Source of the DNA: Rathayibacter iranicus NCPPB 2253 = VKM Ac-1602
GTDB lineage: Bacteria > Actinomycetota > Actinomycetes > Actinomycetales > Microbacteriaceae
Length of the DNA: 64,000 nt
Direction of reading: 5' to 3'
NCBI RefSeq assembly: GCF_003149025.1
Contig: NZ_QGDV01000007.1
Span: 100,007-164,006 of the forward strand
Positions within the stretch are counted from its first letter, which is position 1, and each line of letters begins with the position of its first letter. Below are positions 17,723 to 25,919 of this stretch, piece by piece. Below the pieces are notes generated by a model, which made no database searches, was not told the DNA's origin, and saw nothing but the letters and a program-made list of their open reading frames with translations. The translations under genes were made by a program, and so were the position numbers.

Positions 17723-18223
17723 CTACTCCGAAAGAGTCTTGAAACATGCCATTGCATCAGAATTCAGCGTTGTATCCGATTTCGAGAGTCGATCCATTTC
17801 ACCGTCGTCCCACTGCCCATCGGCTTTGAGGTCCGGCACCTTATGACCCTTGTCCTTGAGGCAGGACGTCAGCGCCCTGCTCATCGTCGCCAGACCCGCC
17901 GCCTGCTCCGCCGTCGGCACAGGAGGATCACCGATTTCATCGACACAGGCCGAGTGGGCCGCGTCACTCGCGTCCGCCGACGCGTTGTCGGACTCTGTGA
18001 CGCCCTTCTTGCCGAGGCAGTCGGAAAGCTTCGTCTTGTACTCATCCTTCTGCCGGGTATATGTCAACGCCACCGACCGCGAATCCTCGATTGACATCGT
18101 CGGCTCCGCGGTCGGTCCGTCTGTTGCTCCCGCGGAACAGCCCGAAAGTAGGAGCGTTCCGAGAGCAACTGAACTCGAGAGGAGCACGATCTTCTTCGTG
18201 AGGGTGGTGATAGTACTCGTCAT
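17723..18223 (-). CDS. small lipoprotein L2
   Basis: This 166-residue precursor is a paralogue of L1: lipobox LLLSGC (Cys 30), DCLGKKGV, SACVDEIGDPPVPTAEQAA, SCLKDKGHKVPDLKADGQW. The ATG at 18223 follows GAGAAAGG, a good ribosome site. It ends with TAG and shows no coupling to a following gene. It sits between proteases P2 and P1. Its role is unknown. Confidence 0.78.
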   Translation of the reverse strand: MTSTITTLTKKIVLLSSSVALGTLLLSGCSAGATDGPTAEPTMSIEDSRSVALTYTRQKDEYKTKLSDCLGKKGVTESDNASADASDAAHSACVDEIGDPPVPTAEQAAGLATMSRALTSCLKDKGHKVPDLKADGQWDDGEMDRLSKSDTTLNSDAMACFKTLSE

Positions 18224-18271
18224 GGAAATGCCTTTCTCCAGAGACCGAACCCTGTCTGGATCCGACTCCGA

Positions 18272-18354
18272 AGACCCTACGATCCGTCGCGAAGTCATCT
18301 GCCGCGTCGCGCCGCATCTCACGATGAACGCGCCGTTTCTCGACTCTCACCAAC
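18272..18354 (-). promoter_or_regulatory. promoter region of lipoprotein L2
   Basis: The minus-strand element TCGTAGGGTC (18272-18281) has a TAGGGT -10-like core. A block reading ATGAACGCGCCGTTTCTC on the plus strand starts at 18323, 41 bases away, and is repeated before L3. Confidence 0.5.
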
Positions 18355-18423
18355 CAGATGTCATTCCCAAGAAGGAGGCATGATGATCGCTGGGACGACG
18401 ATGGTCCCTCTCTCGGAGGCCCG

Positions 18424-19230
18424 TCATCGTGGGGCGATATCGAACTCATGGTCGAGCTGCAAGACGAGTTCGGCGACCGGCATGTACTGCATGATGTTGA
18501 CCCGTCCGTGCCCGCCCCCTTTTTGGATGATCCCGATGAACTGCCCTTGCTGGCTCACCACAGGGCCACCGGAATCGCCGTGGTCGACCCCCTGGGCGTT
18601 GGTGGCGAAGGCCTGAGCGACTCCTGGCTCCCTCCACCGCCCCGTCCCTCCCTCGTACACGATCCAGTTGCAGTTCACCCCGGTCGTGCTTCCACTCGTG
18701 CAGAAACGTTCACCCGGAGCAGGGCTGGCCGGGGGAAGCATCGGCACCGGCCGTTCGCCTCCGATGCCGCGCAGAATGACCTGCCCGACAGCGCGCGGTC
18801 TGGCCAGACTGTTGATATAGCAGCCGTTGATAGAGCTATAGCAGCCCCTCGGCGGAGTGACTTCAGGAGCGACCTGGACGAGTTCGAGATCGTCGGTCGC
18901 CGACAGCCAGGAGACTCGCCCGATCACCACGGAATTCAGAGTGAATTCCATCCCCAATTCTGGAGCGCAATGCTTTGCCAACACGAGGTATCGCACCGCA
19001 CCCATGAAGGGCGAGAGGAGGGAGCCCGGTCCATTTCTCTTGAGCACGGCGCCGACGGTGCAGGTGTTCTCGAGCGGCCCGAGCACCGTGGTTCCGGCGA
19101 CGATCGGCGTCCGCAGTCGCACAGGGTCTTCAGCGTTCGCGGGAGTCGCGACGCCGATGACTGCGGCCACCACGAGAAGGAGGCTCGTCAGGCCGCGAGA
19201 CAGCCTCCGGCGGTAGGAGTGAGAGGGCAT
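18424..19230 (-). CDS. secreted chymotrypsin-like serine protease P2
   Basis: This 268-residue preprotein has a Sec signal ending TPANA near residue 36. The triad is His in LVLAKHCAP, Asp in SATDDLELVQV and Ser in VDHGDSGGPVVS. The same six cysteines as P1 are present, and P1 is its closest relative here (both end LDHEFDIAPR). The ATG at 19230 is chosen over the ATG at 19236 because AAGGTG then lies 8 bases away. It is one of six intact paralogues. Confidence 0.85.
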   Translation of the reverse strand: MPSHSYRRRLSRGLTSLLLVVAAVIGVATPANAEDPVRLRTPIVAGTTVLGPLENTCTVGAVLKRNGPGSLLSPFMGAVRYLVLAKHCAPELGMEFTLNSVVIGRVSWLSATDDLELVQVAPEVTPPRGCYSSINGCYINSLARPRAVGQVILRGIGGERPVPMLPPASPAPGERFCTSGSTTGVNCNWIVYEGGTGRWREPGVAQAFATNAQGVDHGDSGGPVVSQQGQFIGIIQKGGGHGRVNIMQYMPVAELVLQLDHEFDIAPR

Positions 19231-19243
19231 CCACATCACCTTC

Positions 19244-19313
19244 GACGCTATCGGATTCGTTGTCGTATCGCCAGAGGAATGTAATGAGGGTTCTGACACT
19301 GTCCTTGAGCCGT
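19244..19313 (-). promoter_or_regulatory. conserved protease promoter block, P2
   Basis: Plus-strand GACGCTATCG (19244-19253) is identical to P1. After 30 bases comes ATGAGGGTTCTGACACTG. The distal TTCTACAGG part is less well conserved (TCCTTGAGC). Confidence 0.55.
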
Positions 19314-19389
19314 CGGATACTCCCTGAGATGAGGCTCTCGCGATGCCGAGGTGAGCGCCAGTCTTTGCACCCGCGAAGAACTGTCGCGG

Positions 19390-19893
19390 CTATTTCGAGA
19401 GTTCTGTGAAGCACTTCTCGGAATCCGAGTTGAGCGCCGTGTCCGTCTTTTGCAACGTCTTCATCGCCCCATTGTCCCACTGCCCGTCGGCCTTGAGATC
19501 GGGCAGCTTGTGGCCCTTCTCCGCGAGGCACGAGTGCAGCGCCTTCGCCCAGGTTCGCATCGCTACCGTCTGCTGCTCTGACGGCTGCGGTAGGTCTCCG
19601 ACCTCCTCGGCGCAGGCCGACTGGGCCGCGTCCCGCTTATCGGCCGACATCGAGCCCTTGTCGGCGCTCTCTGCACCCCGGTTCTCGAGACAGGAGCTGA
19701 ACTTCCCGTCGTACTCGATCTGCGCCTGCTCGATGGTTCCCATCGTGGCAATCGCGTCCTTGACTGACATCGGCTCCGTGGTTGCTCCGTCCGTCGATGC
19801 AGCGGAACAGCCCGAGAGCAGGAGCGCTCCGAGAGCGACGGAACTTGAAAGCAGCGCGATCTTCTTTGTAAGGATCGTCCGAGTGCTCGTCAT
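19390..19893 (-). CDS. small lipoprotein L3
   Basis: This 167-residue precursor is a paralogue of L1 and L2: LGALLLSGC lipobox, FSSCLENRG, SACAEEVGDLPQPSEQQ, SCLAEKGHKLPDLKADGQW. The ATG at 19893 is followed by the same MTST start as L2, and the upstream sequence is also similar, so L2 and L3 look like a recent duplication. It ends with TAG. The function is not known. Confidence 0.78.
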   Translation of the reverse strand: MTSTRTILTKKIALLSSSVALGALLLSGCSAASTDGATTEPMSVKDAIATMGTIEQAQIEYDGKFSSCLENRGAESADKGSMSADKRDAAQSACAEEVGDLPQPSEQQTVAMRTWAKALHSCLAEKGHKLPDLKADGQWDNGAMKTLQKTDTALNSDSEKCFTELSK

Positions 19894-19941
19894 GGAAGTA
19901 CCTTCCTCCGGAGCCAAATCCTGAGTGGATTCGGCTCCGCA

Positions 19942-20024
19942 GACCCTACGAGTTGCCCCGACCACGGTGGCCGCAGTGCGCCCCGATCGAGGGTGACCGC
20001 GCCACTTTTCCGCTCTCAGCGACC
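19942..20024 (-). promoter_or_regulatory. promoter region of lipoprotein L3
   Basis: The minus-strand element TCGTAGGGTC (19942-19951) matches L2 exactly. The plus-strand block GTGACCGCGCCACTTTTC starts at 19993, again 41 bases away. Confidence 0.5.
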
Positions 20025-20110
20025 GAAAGTCATCCCTCAGAAGGGGGCACGACGACCGCTGGGACGACCCAGCTCATGGAAGGGCGCGCTCGCTCCGCGG
20101 ACGTTCGCGG

Positions 20111-20641
20111 TCACTCCGAAATCTCCGTGAAACACGCCTCCGTATCCGAATCGAGCGCGGAATCTGTTTTAAGGAGTTCCGTCATTGCAGGCTTATTCCA
20201 CCCACCATCCGCCTGGAGATCGGGCATCTTATGGCCCTTGTTCGTGAGGCAGGAGGTCAGTGCACCATTCCACGTCCGGAGCGCCGCGGTCTCTTCTGCC
20301 GTCGGCGCGGGCTCTTGGCCGACCTCGTCGGTGCAGGCCGCGACGGCGGGATCGTCCGCATTGGCCGGTACGAGTGCGTCGCCCGGATCGGGCGGCAGCG
20401 CTCCATCACCTGCGCTACTGACCCCTCGCTTGCCGAGGCAGGCGGTGAACTTTTCCTGATACTCCATCTGCTGCTGCTCATAGGAGCTGACAGTAGCGGC
20501 GGCGTCCGCGACCGTCGTGACATCGGCGTCCTCCCCGTCGGTGGAGGCCGCGGAACAGCCCGAGAGAAGACATGCTCCGACAGTGATCGAGCCGAGAATG
20601 AGCGCGATCTTCTTCGTGAGCGCGGTCGTGTCGTGCGGCAT
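20111..20641 (-). CDS. small lipoprotein L4
   Basis: This 176-residue precursor has a lipobox at ACLLSGC, FTACLGKRGV, an extra acidic insert (GDGALPPDPGDALVPAN), AACTDEVGQEPAPTAEET and SCLTNKGHKMPDLQADGGW. It is the most divergent of L1-L4. Its stop is part of GTGACCGCG, the same overlap that couples L1 to the membrane fusion protein, but here only 23 codons follow. This may be the trace of a lost exporter gene. The TAGGGT promoter element of L1-L3 is not seen upstream. Confidence 0.75.
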   Translation of the reverse strand: MPHDTTALTKKIALILGSITVGACLLSGCSAASTDGEDADVTTVADAAATVSSYEQQQMEYQEKFTACLGKRGVSSAGDGALPPDPGDALVPANADDPAVAACTDEVGQEPAPTAEETAALRTWNGALTSCLTNKGHKMPDLQADGGWNKPAMTELLKTDSALDSDTEACFTEISE

Positions 20642-20697
20642 GCGTGTCCTTTCTCATGATGCCGAGGTGTTCCGGCGTTTCTCCGACTCCGGAGATT

Positions 20698-20973
20698 TCA
20701 TTCCGTATCGCCATCAGCCGGCAGTCCGTGTCTCGCCCTGACTCCGCCGACGGCGCAGTGACCGTCAGACACCGTGACGCCGATCCCTCCGACGACCGGT
20801 ACGCGAAGTCGACATCGATCGTATGCACCGACTGGAGGTTCCGAGCCGGCGACCAAGGCCAGGGCGATCAGAGCGACAAGCGCGGCAACGGCGGCAAGCG
20901 CGACGAGAATCAGGAGGCCACTCGCCAGACCGAAGGGAGGTGTTCGGCGAGACGCTGGCGGCGAGTGATTCAT
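20698..20973 (-). pseudogene. truncated protease fragment (N-terminal part only)
   Basis: This reads 91 codons from an ATG at 20973 with AAGGTG 6 bases upstream, as in the intact proteases. It encodes a signal-like hydrophobic stretch (ASGLLILVALAAVAALVALI) and then RVPVVGGIGVTVSDGHCAVGG, which lines up with the mature N-terminus of P6 (RFPIVAGTALTMPDGSYCTVGA). The protein stops before the His, Asp and Ser of the triad. It is best read as a remnant of a seventh protease, though a short secreted product could still be made. Confidence 0.65.
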
Positions 20974-21003
20974 GGATACACCTTGCGTGTGAAAGTAATG
21001 CCC

Positions 21004-21813
21004 TCATGACGGCGCGATTTCGTAGGCCCGCCCGGTCTGTGCAAAGAGTTCGTCGATGGGCAGATACTGCATGAGATCCTCAGAAGGTCCCGTTCCCGTT
21101 CTCTGGATGATTCCGTAGAGCTGGCCCTGCTCACCGATCACCGGACCACCGGAGTCGCCGCGCTCGACGCTCTGACCGTTAGTCGAACGGGCTATCACCC
21201 CCGTGCTGTCTCCCCAGTTCGCGGGCCGGTCCGACTCCACCATCCAGTTGCAATTCATGTGGCTCACTGCACCACTCGTGCAGAAGCGCTCATCTGCACC
21301 AGGGATCGCCGGTGCCCTCATCGGCACCGCCCGCTCCCCTCCCCGAGTGCTGATGACGACCCGTCCCACTGCGCGAGGGGCGATGATCGATCCCTGAAAG
21401 CATCCGTGGGCGCCGCTACAGTTATCCGGCCTCGTCACTTCGGGTGGGACTTCGGCGAGTTCGACATCATCGGTGGCCGACATCCACGTGACGGTGGCGA
21501 TGGGGAAGAAGTTAAAAATGATCGTCTCGCCTATCTTCGGAGCACAGTGCTTGGCCAGGACAAGATATCGCGTCGCAGCCACATAGGTGGAGACACCCGC
21601 GCCCGGCCCAGTCCGCTTGAGCACTGCACCGACAGTGCAGCTCGCTCCGGTGGACGTCGAAATGAACGCCCCCGCTGCGAGAGGGGAATTAAAGCGCACG
21701 TCGTCCTGGGCGATTGCTGGAGTGGCGGCACTAAAAAGCGCGGCCAGCAGGAGAAGCGGGATCATCCGACAGAAAAAGGTATTCCTGCGACGGCTGGAAG
21801 TGGGATTTTCCAT
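21004..21813 (-). CDS. secreted chymotrypsin-like serine protease P3
   Basis: This 269-residue preprotein has a signal peptide ending ATPAIA near residue 36. The triad is His in LVLAKHCAP, Asp in SATDDVELAEV and Ser in VERGDSGGPVIG. It belongs with P4-P6 in having the NWGDS-type loop before the active-site serine and the ERAVPM segment. It ends 31 bases before the truncated protease fragment, so that fragment could be cotranscribed with it. Confidence 0.86.
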   Translation of the reverse strand: MENPTSSRRRNTFFCRMIPLLLLAALFSAATPAIAQDDVRFNSPLAAGAFISTSTGASCTVGAVLKRTGPGAGVSTYVAATRYLVLAKHCAPKIGETIIFNFFPIATVTWMSATDDVELAEVPPEVTRPDNCSGAHGCFQGSIIAPRAVGRVVISTRGGERAVPMRAPAIPGADERFCTSGAVSHMNCNWMVESDRPANWGDSTGVIARSTNGQSVERGDSGGPVIGEQGQLYGIIQRTGTGPSEDLMQYLPIDELFAQTGRAYEIAPS

Positions 21814-21860
21814 TGAAATACCTTTCGTGGAAGACGCGGCCTCGTGACGGGGTCGCCGAT

Positions 21861-21931
21861 GATGCTAGAGGGACTTGTTACCCAGCGACGTCTCAGTGGC
21901 ATGAACGTTCTTGCATTCTTCTACAGGTGTC
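21861..21931 (-). promoter_or_regulatory. conserved protease promoter block, P3
   Basis: Plus-strand GATGCTAGAG (21861-21870, -10-like TAGCAT on the minus strand) is followed after 30 bases by ATGAACGTTCTTGCATTC and then TTCTACAGGTGT (21919-21930). Confidence 0.62.
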
Positions 21932-22064
21932 GATCTCTCAGGTGTCGATCTCTACTCTCTCCAGGCGAGTGGGTAGCCGCCAGAGTGGGCGAATCGAGAC
22001 GTCACGTCAGCGTAGGTCTCTCTTCGCCCACTCCGTGGGCTACTCGGTCAGGCGATCCTCCGCA

Positions 22065-22880
22065 TCACAGAGGGGCGATCTCGTAGTCGTGATCGAGCTG
22101 AGAGAGGAGTTCATCGATCGGCAGATACTGCATGAGGCTCGTGTACGGCGGGTTTCCCGCTCGTTGCAGGATGCCGTAGAGCTGACCCTGCTGGCCGACG
22201 ACGGGGCCGCCTGAGTCCCCTTCCACGACGCCCCTGCCTCCCGTGGTGACAGCGATCGTTCCCGAACTGTCCCCCCAATTTCCTGGCCTATCCGTCTCCA
22301 ACATCCAGTTGCAATTCACGCCACTCTTTCCTCCACTCGTGCAAAAACGCTCATCCGCGCCCGGGACCGCCATGGGCTTCATCGGCACCGCTCGTTCGCC
22401 TCCTCGAGTGCTGAGGATGACCCGCCCCACGGCGAGAGGAGCGACCATATTGCCCTGGAAGCAACCATGCTGGCCGTAGCAACCCTTCGGACTCGTGACC
22501 TCGGGCGGAACCAGGACGAGTTCCACATCGTCCTTGGCCGACACCCACGACACGACTCCAATCTGGCGGCCATCCAATCCAACGGCGTCGCCGACCCGCG
22601 GTGCGCAATGCTTGGCCAGGACGAGATAACGCACCGCCGCCGTGACCGTCGAGACGTGGGCGCCCGCGGTGTTCTTCTTGAGTACGGCACCGACCGTGCA
22701 GAACCCCACCTTTGTCTGGATGAGGGTTCCCGCGACGATGGGTGTGCTCTCTCTCACCCCGTCGCGAGCGTGTGCGGGAGTCGCAAAGCCGACGAGCATT
22801 GCGACGAGGAGGAGGATGGTCGTCAGGCCGAGAACGGTCTGTGGTTGACGAGTGGACGGATGTTCTTTCCTTGAGTGCAT
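22065..22880 (-). CDS. secreted chymotrypsin-like serine protease P4
   Basis: This 271-residue preprotein has a signal ending TPAHA near residue 38. The triad is His in LVLAKHCAP, Asp in SAKDDVELVLV and Ser in VVEGDSGGPVVG. The ATG at 22880 sits 6 bases after AGGTG. It is most similar to P3 over the GCFQG and STRGGERAVPM segments. It is probably a stand-alone transcript with its own promoter block. Confidence 0.86.
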   Translation of the reverse strand: MHSRKEHPSTRQPQTVLGLTTILLLVAMLVGFATPAHARDGVRESTPIVAGTLIQTKVGFCTVGAVLKKNTAGAHVSTVTAAVRYLVLAKHCAPRVGDAVGLDGRQIGVVSWVSAKDDVELVLVPPEVTSPKGCYGQHGCFQGNMVAPLAVGRVILSTRGGERAVPMKPMAVPGADERFCTSGGKSGVNCNWMLETDRPGNWGDSSGTIAVTTGGRGVVEGDSGGPVVGQQGQLYGILQRAGNPPYTSLMQYLPIDELLSQLDHDYEIAPL

Positions 22881-22943
22881 TGATTCACCTTCCGTACGAG
22901 CGGATGTGTCAGGAGCCGGCCGAGTGGATACCCGGCCGTGGCT

Positions 22944-23014
22944 GACGCTAGACACCGTCTTCCCGAATTACCATCTCAGCGCCATGAAGGTTCTTGCATA
23001 CTTCACCGGAGGTG
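22944..23014 (-). promoter_or_regulatory. conserved protease promoter block, P4
   Basis: Plus-strand GACGCTAGAC (22944-22953) is followed after 30 bases by ATGAAGGTTCTTGCATAC (22984 onward). The distal part reads TTCACCGGAGGTG. Confidence 0.6.
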
Positions 23015-23024
23015 AACGAGGACG

Positions 23025-23828
23025 TTACGGTGGAGCGATGTCGTAGGCATAGTCGGTCTGCGACATAAGGGTCGCGATCGGCAGATACTGCATAAGATTG
23101 ACAAGGGCCCCAGTACCGAACCGTTGTATGATGCCATACAACTCCCCCTCGGATCCGATCACAGGACCACCGGAGTCACCAGCCTCGACTCCGACTGCAT
23201 TGGTCGACCGGGCCATTTGCCCTCCGTCGTCTCCCCAACTCCACGGCCTTTCTCTTTCCGATACCCAGTTGCAGTTGACTTTGCTGATCGCCCCGCTCGT
23301 GCAAAAACGCTCATCGCCGCCCGGAATGGCCATGTACCTCATCGGGATGGCTCGTTCGCGTCCGTGGACAGCCATCACGACCCTCCCGACTGCGCGAGGG
23401 GCGATGACGCTGCCCACAATGCACCCGTGGGAGCCAAAGCAGCCTTCCGGACTCGTCACTTCAGGCGGAACTTGAACGAGTTCCACATCGTCCGTGCGGG
23501 AGACCCAGGTGACGATACCGACCGGTCGACGTCCCAACCCGAGCTCAGTACCGACCTCCGGCGCACAGTGCTTGGCGAGAGCGAGATATCGGAACCCCGC
23601 CGTGTAGGTGGAGACATTGGCGTCCCATCCGCTCCTCTTGAGTACAGCGCCAACCGTGCAGAACGTCCCACTGACCGTCCACAGGACGGATCCCGCGACG
23701 AGGGGGATTTGGGTCCGCAGTTGCTCGTCAGCATCAACGGGCGTCGTCACACTGATCAGCGTGGCGAGCACCAGGAGGAAACCTGCCAGGCGGAGCGAGA
23801 GACTTCGGCAAAGAGCAGGACATGTCAT
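23025..23828 (-). CDS. secreted chymotrypsin-like serine protease P5
   Basis: This 267-residue preprotein has a signal with LAGFLLVLATLISVTTPVDA. The triad is His in LALAKHCAP, Asp in SRTDDVELVQV and Ser in VEAGDSGGPVIG. The ATG at 23828 lies 6 bases after AAGGTG; the second ATG at 23823 is out of frame. The six cysteines match the other paralogues. The last residues lie only 11 bases from the P4 promoter block. Confidence 0.86.
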   Translation of the reverse strand: MTCPALCRSLSLRLAGFLLVLATLISVTTPVDADEQLRTQIPLVAGSVLWTVSGTFCTVGAVLKRSGWDANVSTYTAGFRYLALAKHCAPEVGTELGLGRRPVGIVTWVSRTDDVELVQVPPEVTSPEGCFGSHGCIVGSVIAPRAVGRVVMAVHGRERAIPMRYMAIPGGDERFCTSGAISKVNCNWVSERERPWSWGDDGGQMARSTNAVGVEAGDSGGPVIGSEGELYGIIQRFGTGALVNLMQYLPIATLMSQTDYAYDIAPP

Positions 23829-23980
23829 CGGAATCACCTTCTGTGCACAGGTGATCAGCAGCGCGCCACGGTTGGAGAGAAAGCTCACTGCCGATCGAGT
23901 GGAGTGAGGTCCTGAGAGCGACGAAGAAGCGGACGACGGCAACCTTCAAGGACCGATCGAGTGCGTACCCGACCGGCGAG

Positions 23981-24051
23981 GACGTTATCGGACTCGCTTC
24001 TGCGTACTCATCCCGGTGACATGAGCGTTCGGTCAGTGTTCTACAGGTGTT
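23981..24051 (-). promoter_or_regulatory. conserved protease promoter block, P5
   Basis: Plus-strand GACGTTATCG (23981-23990, -10-like TAACGT) is followed after 30 bases by ATGAGCGTTCGGTCAGTG and TTCTACAGGTGT. Confidence 0.62.
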
Positions 24052-24117
24052 GCTTAGCTGAGTGAACGTCGCTCCACGCCGAGAGGACTCCGTAGTAGAT
24101 CCACGAAGGTGAGCCCG

Positions 24118-24936
24118 TCAGCCCGCCGGCGCGATAACAAAGTTGGGGCCGATCTGAGCGAAGAGTTGTTCGACCGGAAGGTACTGCATGACGTTCACGT
24201 ATTCGTGTAGTCCCGCCCTCTGGATGATGCCGTATAGCCGCCCGTCCTCACCAATGACAGGGCCCCCGGAATCACCAGGAATGATCCCCTGAGCGTTTGT
24301 CGAGCGAGCCATGACGCCCGTATTGTCGCCCCAGTCCGATGGCCTGTTGTGCTCCGACACCCAGTTGCAGTTCACTCCGGTCTCCTGCCCGCTAGTACAA
24401 AAACGCTCTCCCCACGCCGGGCTCCCAGCGGGCTTCATGGGAAGCGGTCGTTCACCGCCGCGAGTGCTCATGATGACCCGCCCCACCGCACGCGGCTCCA
24501 CCGCACTTCCGGCAATGCACGATGTGACAGAGCCGAAGCAGGCTCGAGGCGTGGGGGACGTGTACGGCGGGATCACGGCGAGTTCAACGTCATCGGTGGG
24601 AGACATCCACACGACGGAGCCTACATTTTCGAAGTTGAGGCCGACATTCGCGTTAATGGACGAAGCGCAGTGCTTGGCCAAGACGACGTAGCGCGTCGCC
24701 GCCACGTACTGCGAGACCAGAGAACCCGGCCCGATCCTCCTGAGCACTGCGCCCACCGTGCAGTAGCTCCCGTCGGGCATCGTCAGGGCGGTTCCCGCGA
24801 CAATGGGAAAGCGGGTTCGAAGGTTGTTCTGTGCGTGTGCAGGAGCCGCGGACCCGACGAGTGCGGCGACCATCAGGAGGATACTCATCACGCCGAGAGC
24901 TTTCCGCCGTCTGTGCATGGGATGTGGGAACTTCAT
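24118..24936 (-). CDS. secreted chymotrypsin-like serine protease P6
   Basis: This 272-residue preprotein has a signal ending APAHA near residue 36. The triad is His in VVLAKHCAS, Asp in SPTDDVELAVI and Ser in IIPGDSGGPVIG. It differs from the others in two places: Ser after KHCA, and a VTSC rather than GxHGC in the central cysteine pair. The ATG at 24936 lies 6 bases after AGGTG. It is the first gene of the minus-strand protease row. Confidence 0.85.
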   Translation of the reverse strand: MKFPHPMHRRRKALGVMSILLMVAALVGSAAPAHAQNNLRTRFPIVAGTALTMPDGSYCTVGAVLRRIGPGSLVSQYVAATRYVVLAKHCASSINANVGLNFENVGSVVWMSPTDDVELAVIPPYTSPTPRACFGSVTSCIAGSAVEPRAVGRVIMSTRGGERPLPMKPAGSPAWGERFCTSGQETGVNCNWVSEHNRPSDWGDNTGVMARSTNAQGIIPGDSGGPVIGEDGRLYGIIQRAGLHEYVNVMQYLPVEQLFAQIGPNFVIAPAG

Positions 24937-25092
24937 TGATTCACCTCGTGTAAAAGGGTGCCGGCCGGTGCGCCGTGGGTAAGGAGAGTCGCACCAGTCG
25001 TCATCCTGAGTAATATCCCGATTGTCAGCATCGCGCTCGGGCGCACGAGAGGACTTCTCGAAGAGGATCCGAGCGAATACCCGGTCGGCGAC

Positions 25093-25163
25093 GACAGTAG
25101 CCCGACTCTTTTACCGCCATCATCCCGATGGCATGAGCGTTCTCGCACTTTTCTACGAGTGTC
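25093..25163 (-). promoter_or_regulatory. conserved protease promoter block, P6
   Basis: Plus-strand GACAGTAGCC (25093-25102, -10-like TACTGT) is followed after 30 bases by ATGAGCGTTCTCGCAC and TTTTCTACGAGTGTCGG. The leader to P6 is longer (over 150 bases) than for the other proteases and holds nothing else that I recognise. Confidence 0.6.
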
Positions 25164-25270
25164 GGTGCTTTTCATAAGTCCCCCTTTGGGGGCATAGTCA
25201 GACCCTTTTGGGGCACGAAAGAACTCCCGCGCGCTCAGGACCTCATGGACTCAGCGAAGAGGCTCGCGAG

Positions 25271-25711
25271 TTACCGAGTGATCGTGGGCGACGCGGCGAG
25301 GGCGCGACACGTGGCGATCACCGCGACGATCACCGCGCCCGTCTCCGTCAGCACGGCCGCCGCGGCCGACATCGCCGCCCACACGGCGAACGGGCCGGAG
25401 CCGGTGGCGTCCACCGCGGTGAACTCGGCGCGGACGAGGGTGAACGTTCCGACGAACAGCCACGCACCAACCAGCGCGAGGACGCAGCTGACCCAGGGCA
25501 AGCGCTCCGACCCCATGCGAATCGTGACGAAAGCTGCCCCGCGGTCGAGAACAACCACGATGAGGACGGCGGCGAGCACCGCGCCGATCACGGCGAGTTC
25601 CGGCGCCGCGCCCGCGTTCCCTCCGACAACTGCGCCCAGCTCGATCAGCGGCAAGACAAGAGCGACCCGTGCAGCCCAGCGGCACCACCCCAGAGAAGAC
25701 GATGCAGACAC
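25271..25711 (-). CDS. small integral membrane protein
   Basis: This is a 146-residue protein with about four hydrophobic helices (VALVLPLIELGAVVGG, LAVIGAVLAAVLIVVVL, WVSCVLALVGAWLFVGTFTL, and a last one around VLTETGAVIVAVIATC). The GTG start at 25711 is decided by a strong ribosome site, AAGGAGG, 5 bases upstream. I recognise no family. It lies between the protease row and the AraC-like gene pair. Confidence 0.65.
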   Translation of the reverse strand: MSASSSLGWCRWAARVALVLPLIELGAVVGGNAGAAPELAVIGAVLAAVLIVVVLDRGAAFVTIRMGSERLPWVSCVLALVGAWLFVGTFTLVRAEFTAVDATGSGPFAVWAAMSAAAAVLTETGAVIVAVIATCRALAASPTITR

Positions 25712-25828
25712 GGGTCCTCCTTCATTCGGCCAATTCCCCAGATTGCCCACCCCGCCACCGCTAGGACAACCACCGCAAGGCCGACCCGCGTCAACCTTCC
25801 GAACGACGCTCCGAACGCCACTCCCGAA

Positions 25829-25895
25829 CGCCGCGAGATGCCAGTTGGGTACGCGACACGCCGATGAACGCGTGCCCAACCGGCATCTCGCGGCG
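25829..25895. terminator. long inverted repeat, 27-base arms
   Basis: The arms 25829-25855 and 25869-25895 pair with two mismatches around a 13-base loop. The element lies between the HTH-only gene (stop at 25920) and the start of the small membrane protein, so it could end transcription of the AraC-like pair. There is no U-tract. Confidence 0.5.
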
Positions 25896-25919
25896 GGGAG
25901 AAAGGGGTAGGGGGCAGCG

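Noticed and set aside
20111..20180. 23-codon frame overlapping the L4 stop (GTGACCGCG) as a gene
   Set aside because: Too short and with no membrane helix; kept only as a possible trace of a lost adaptor start in the L4 entry.
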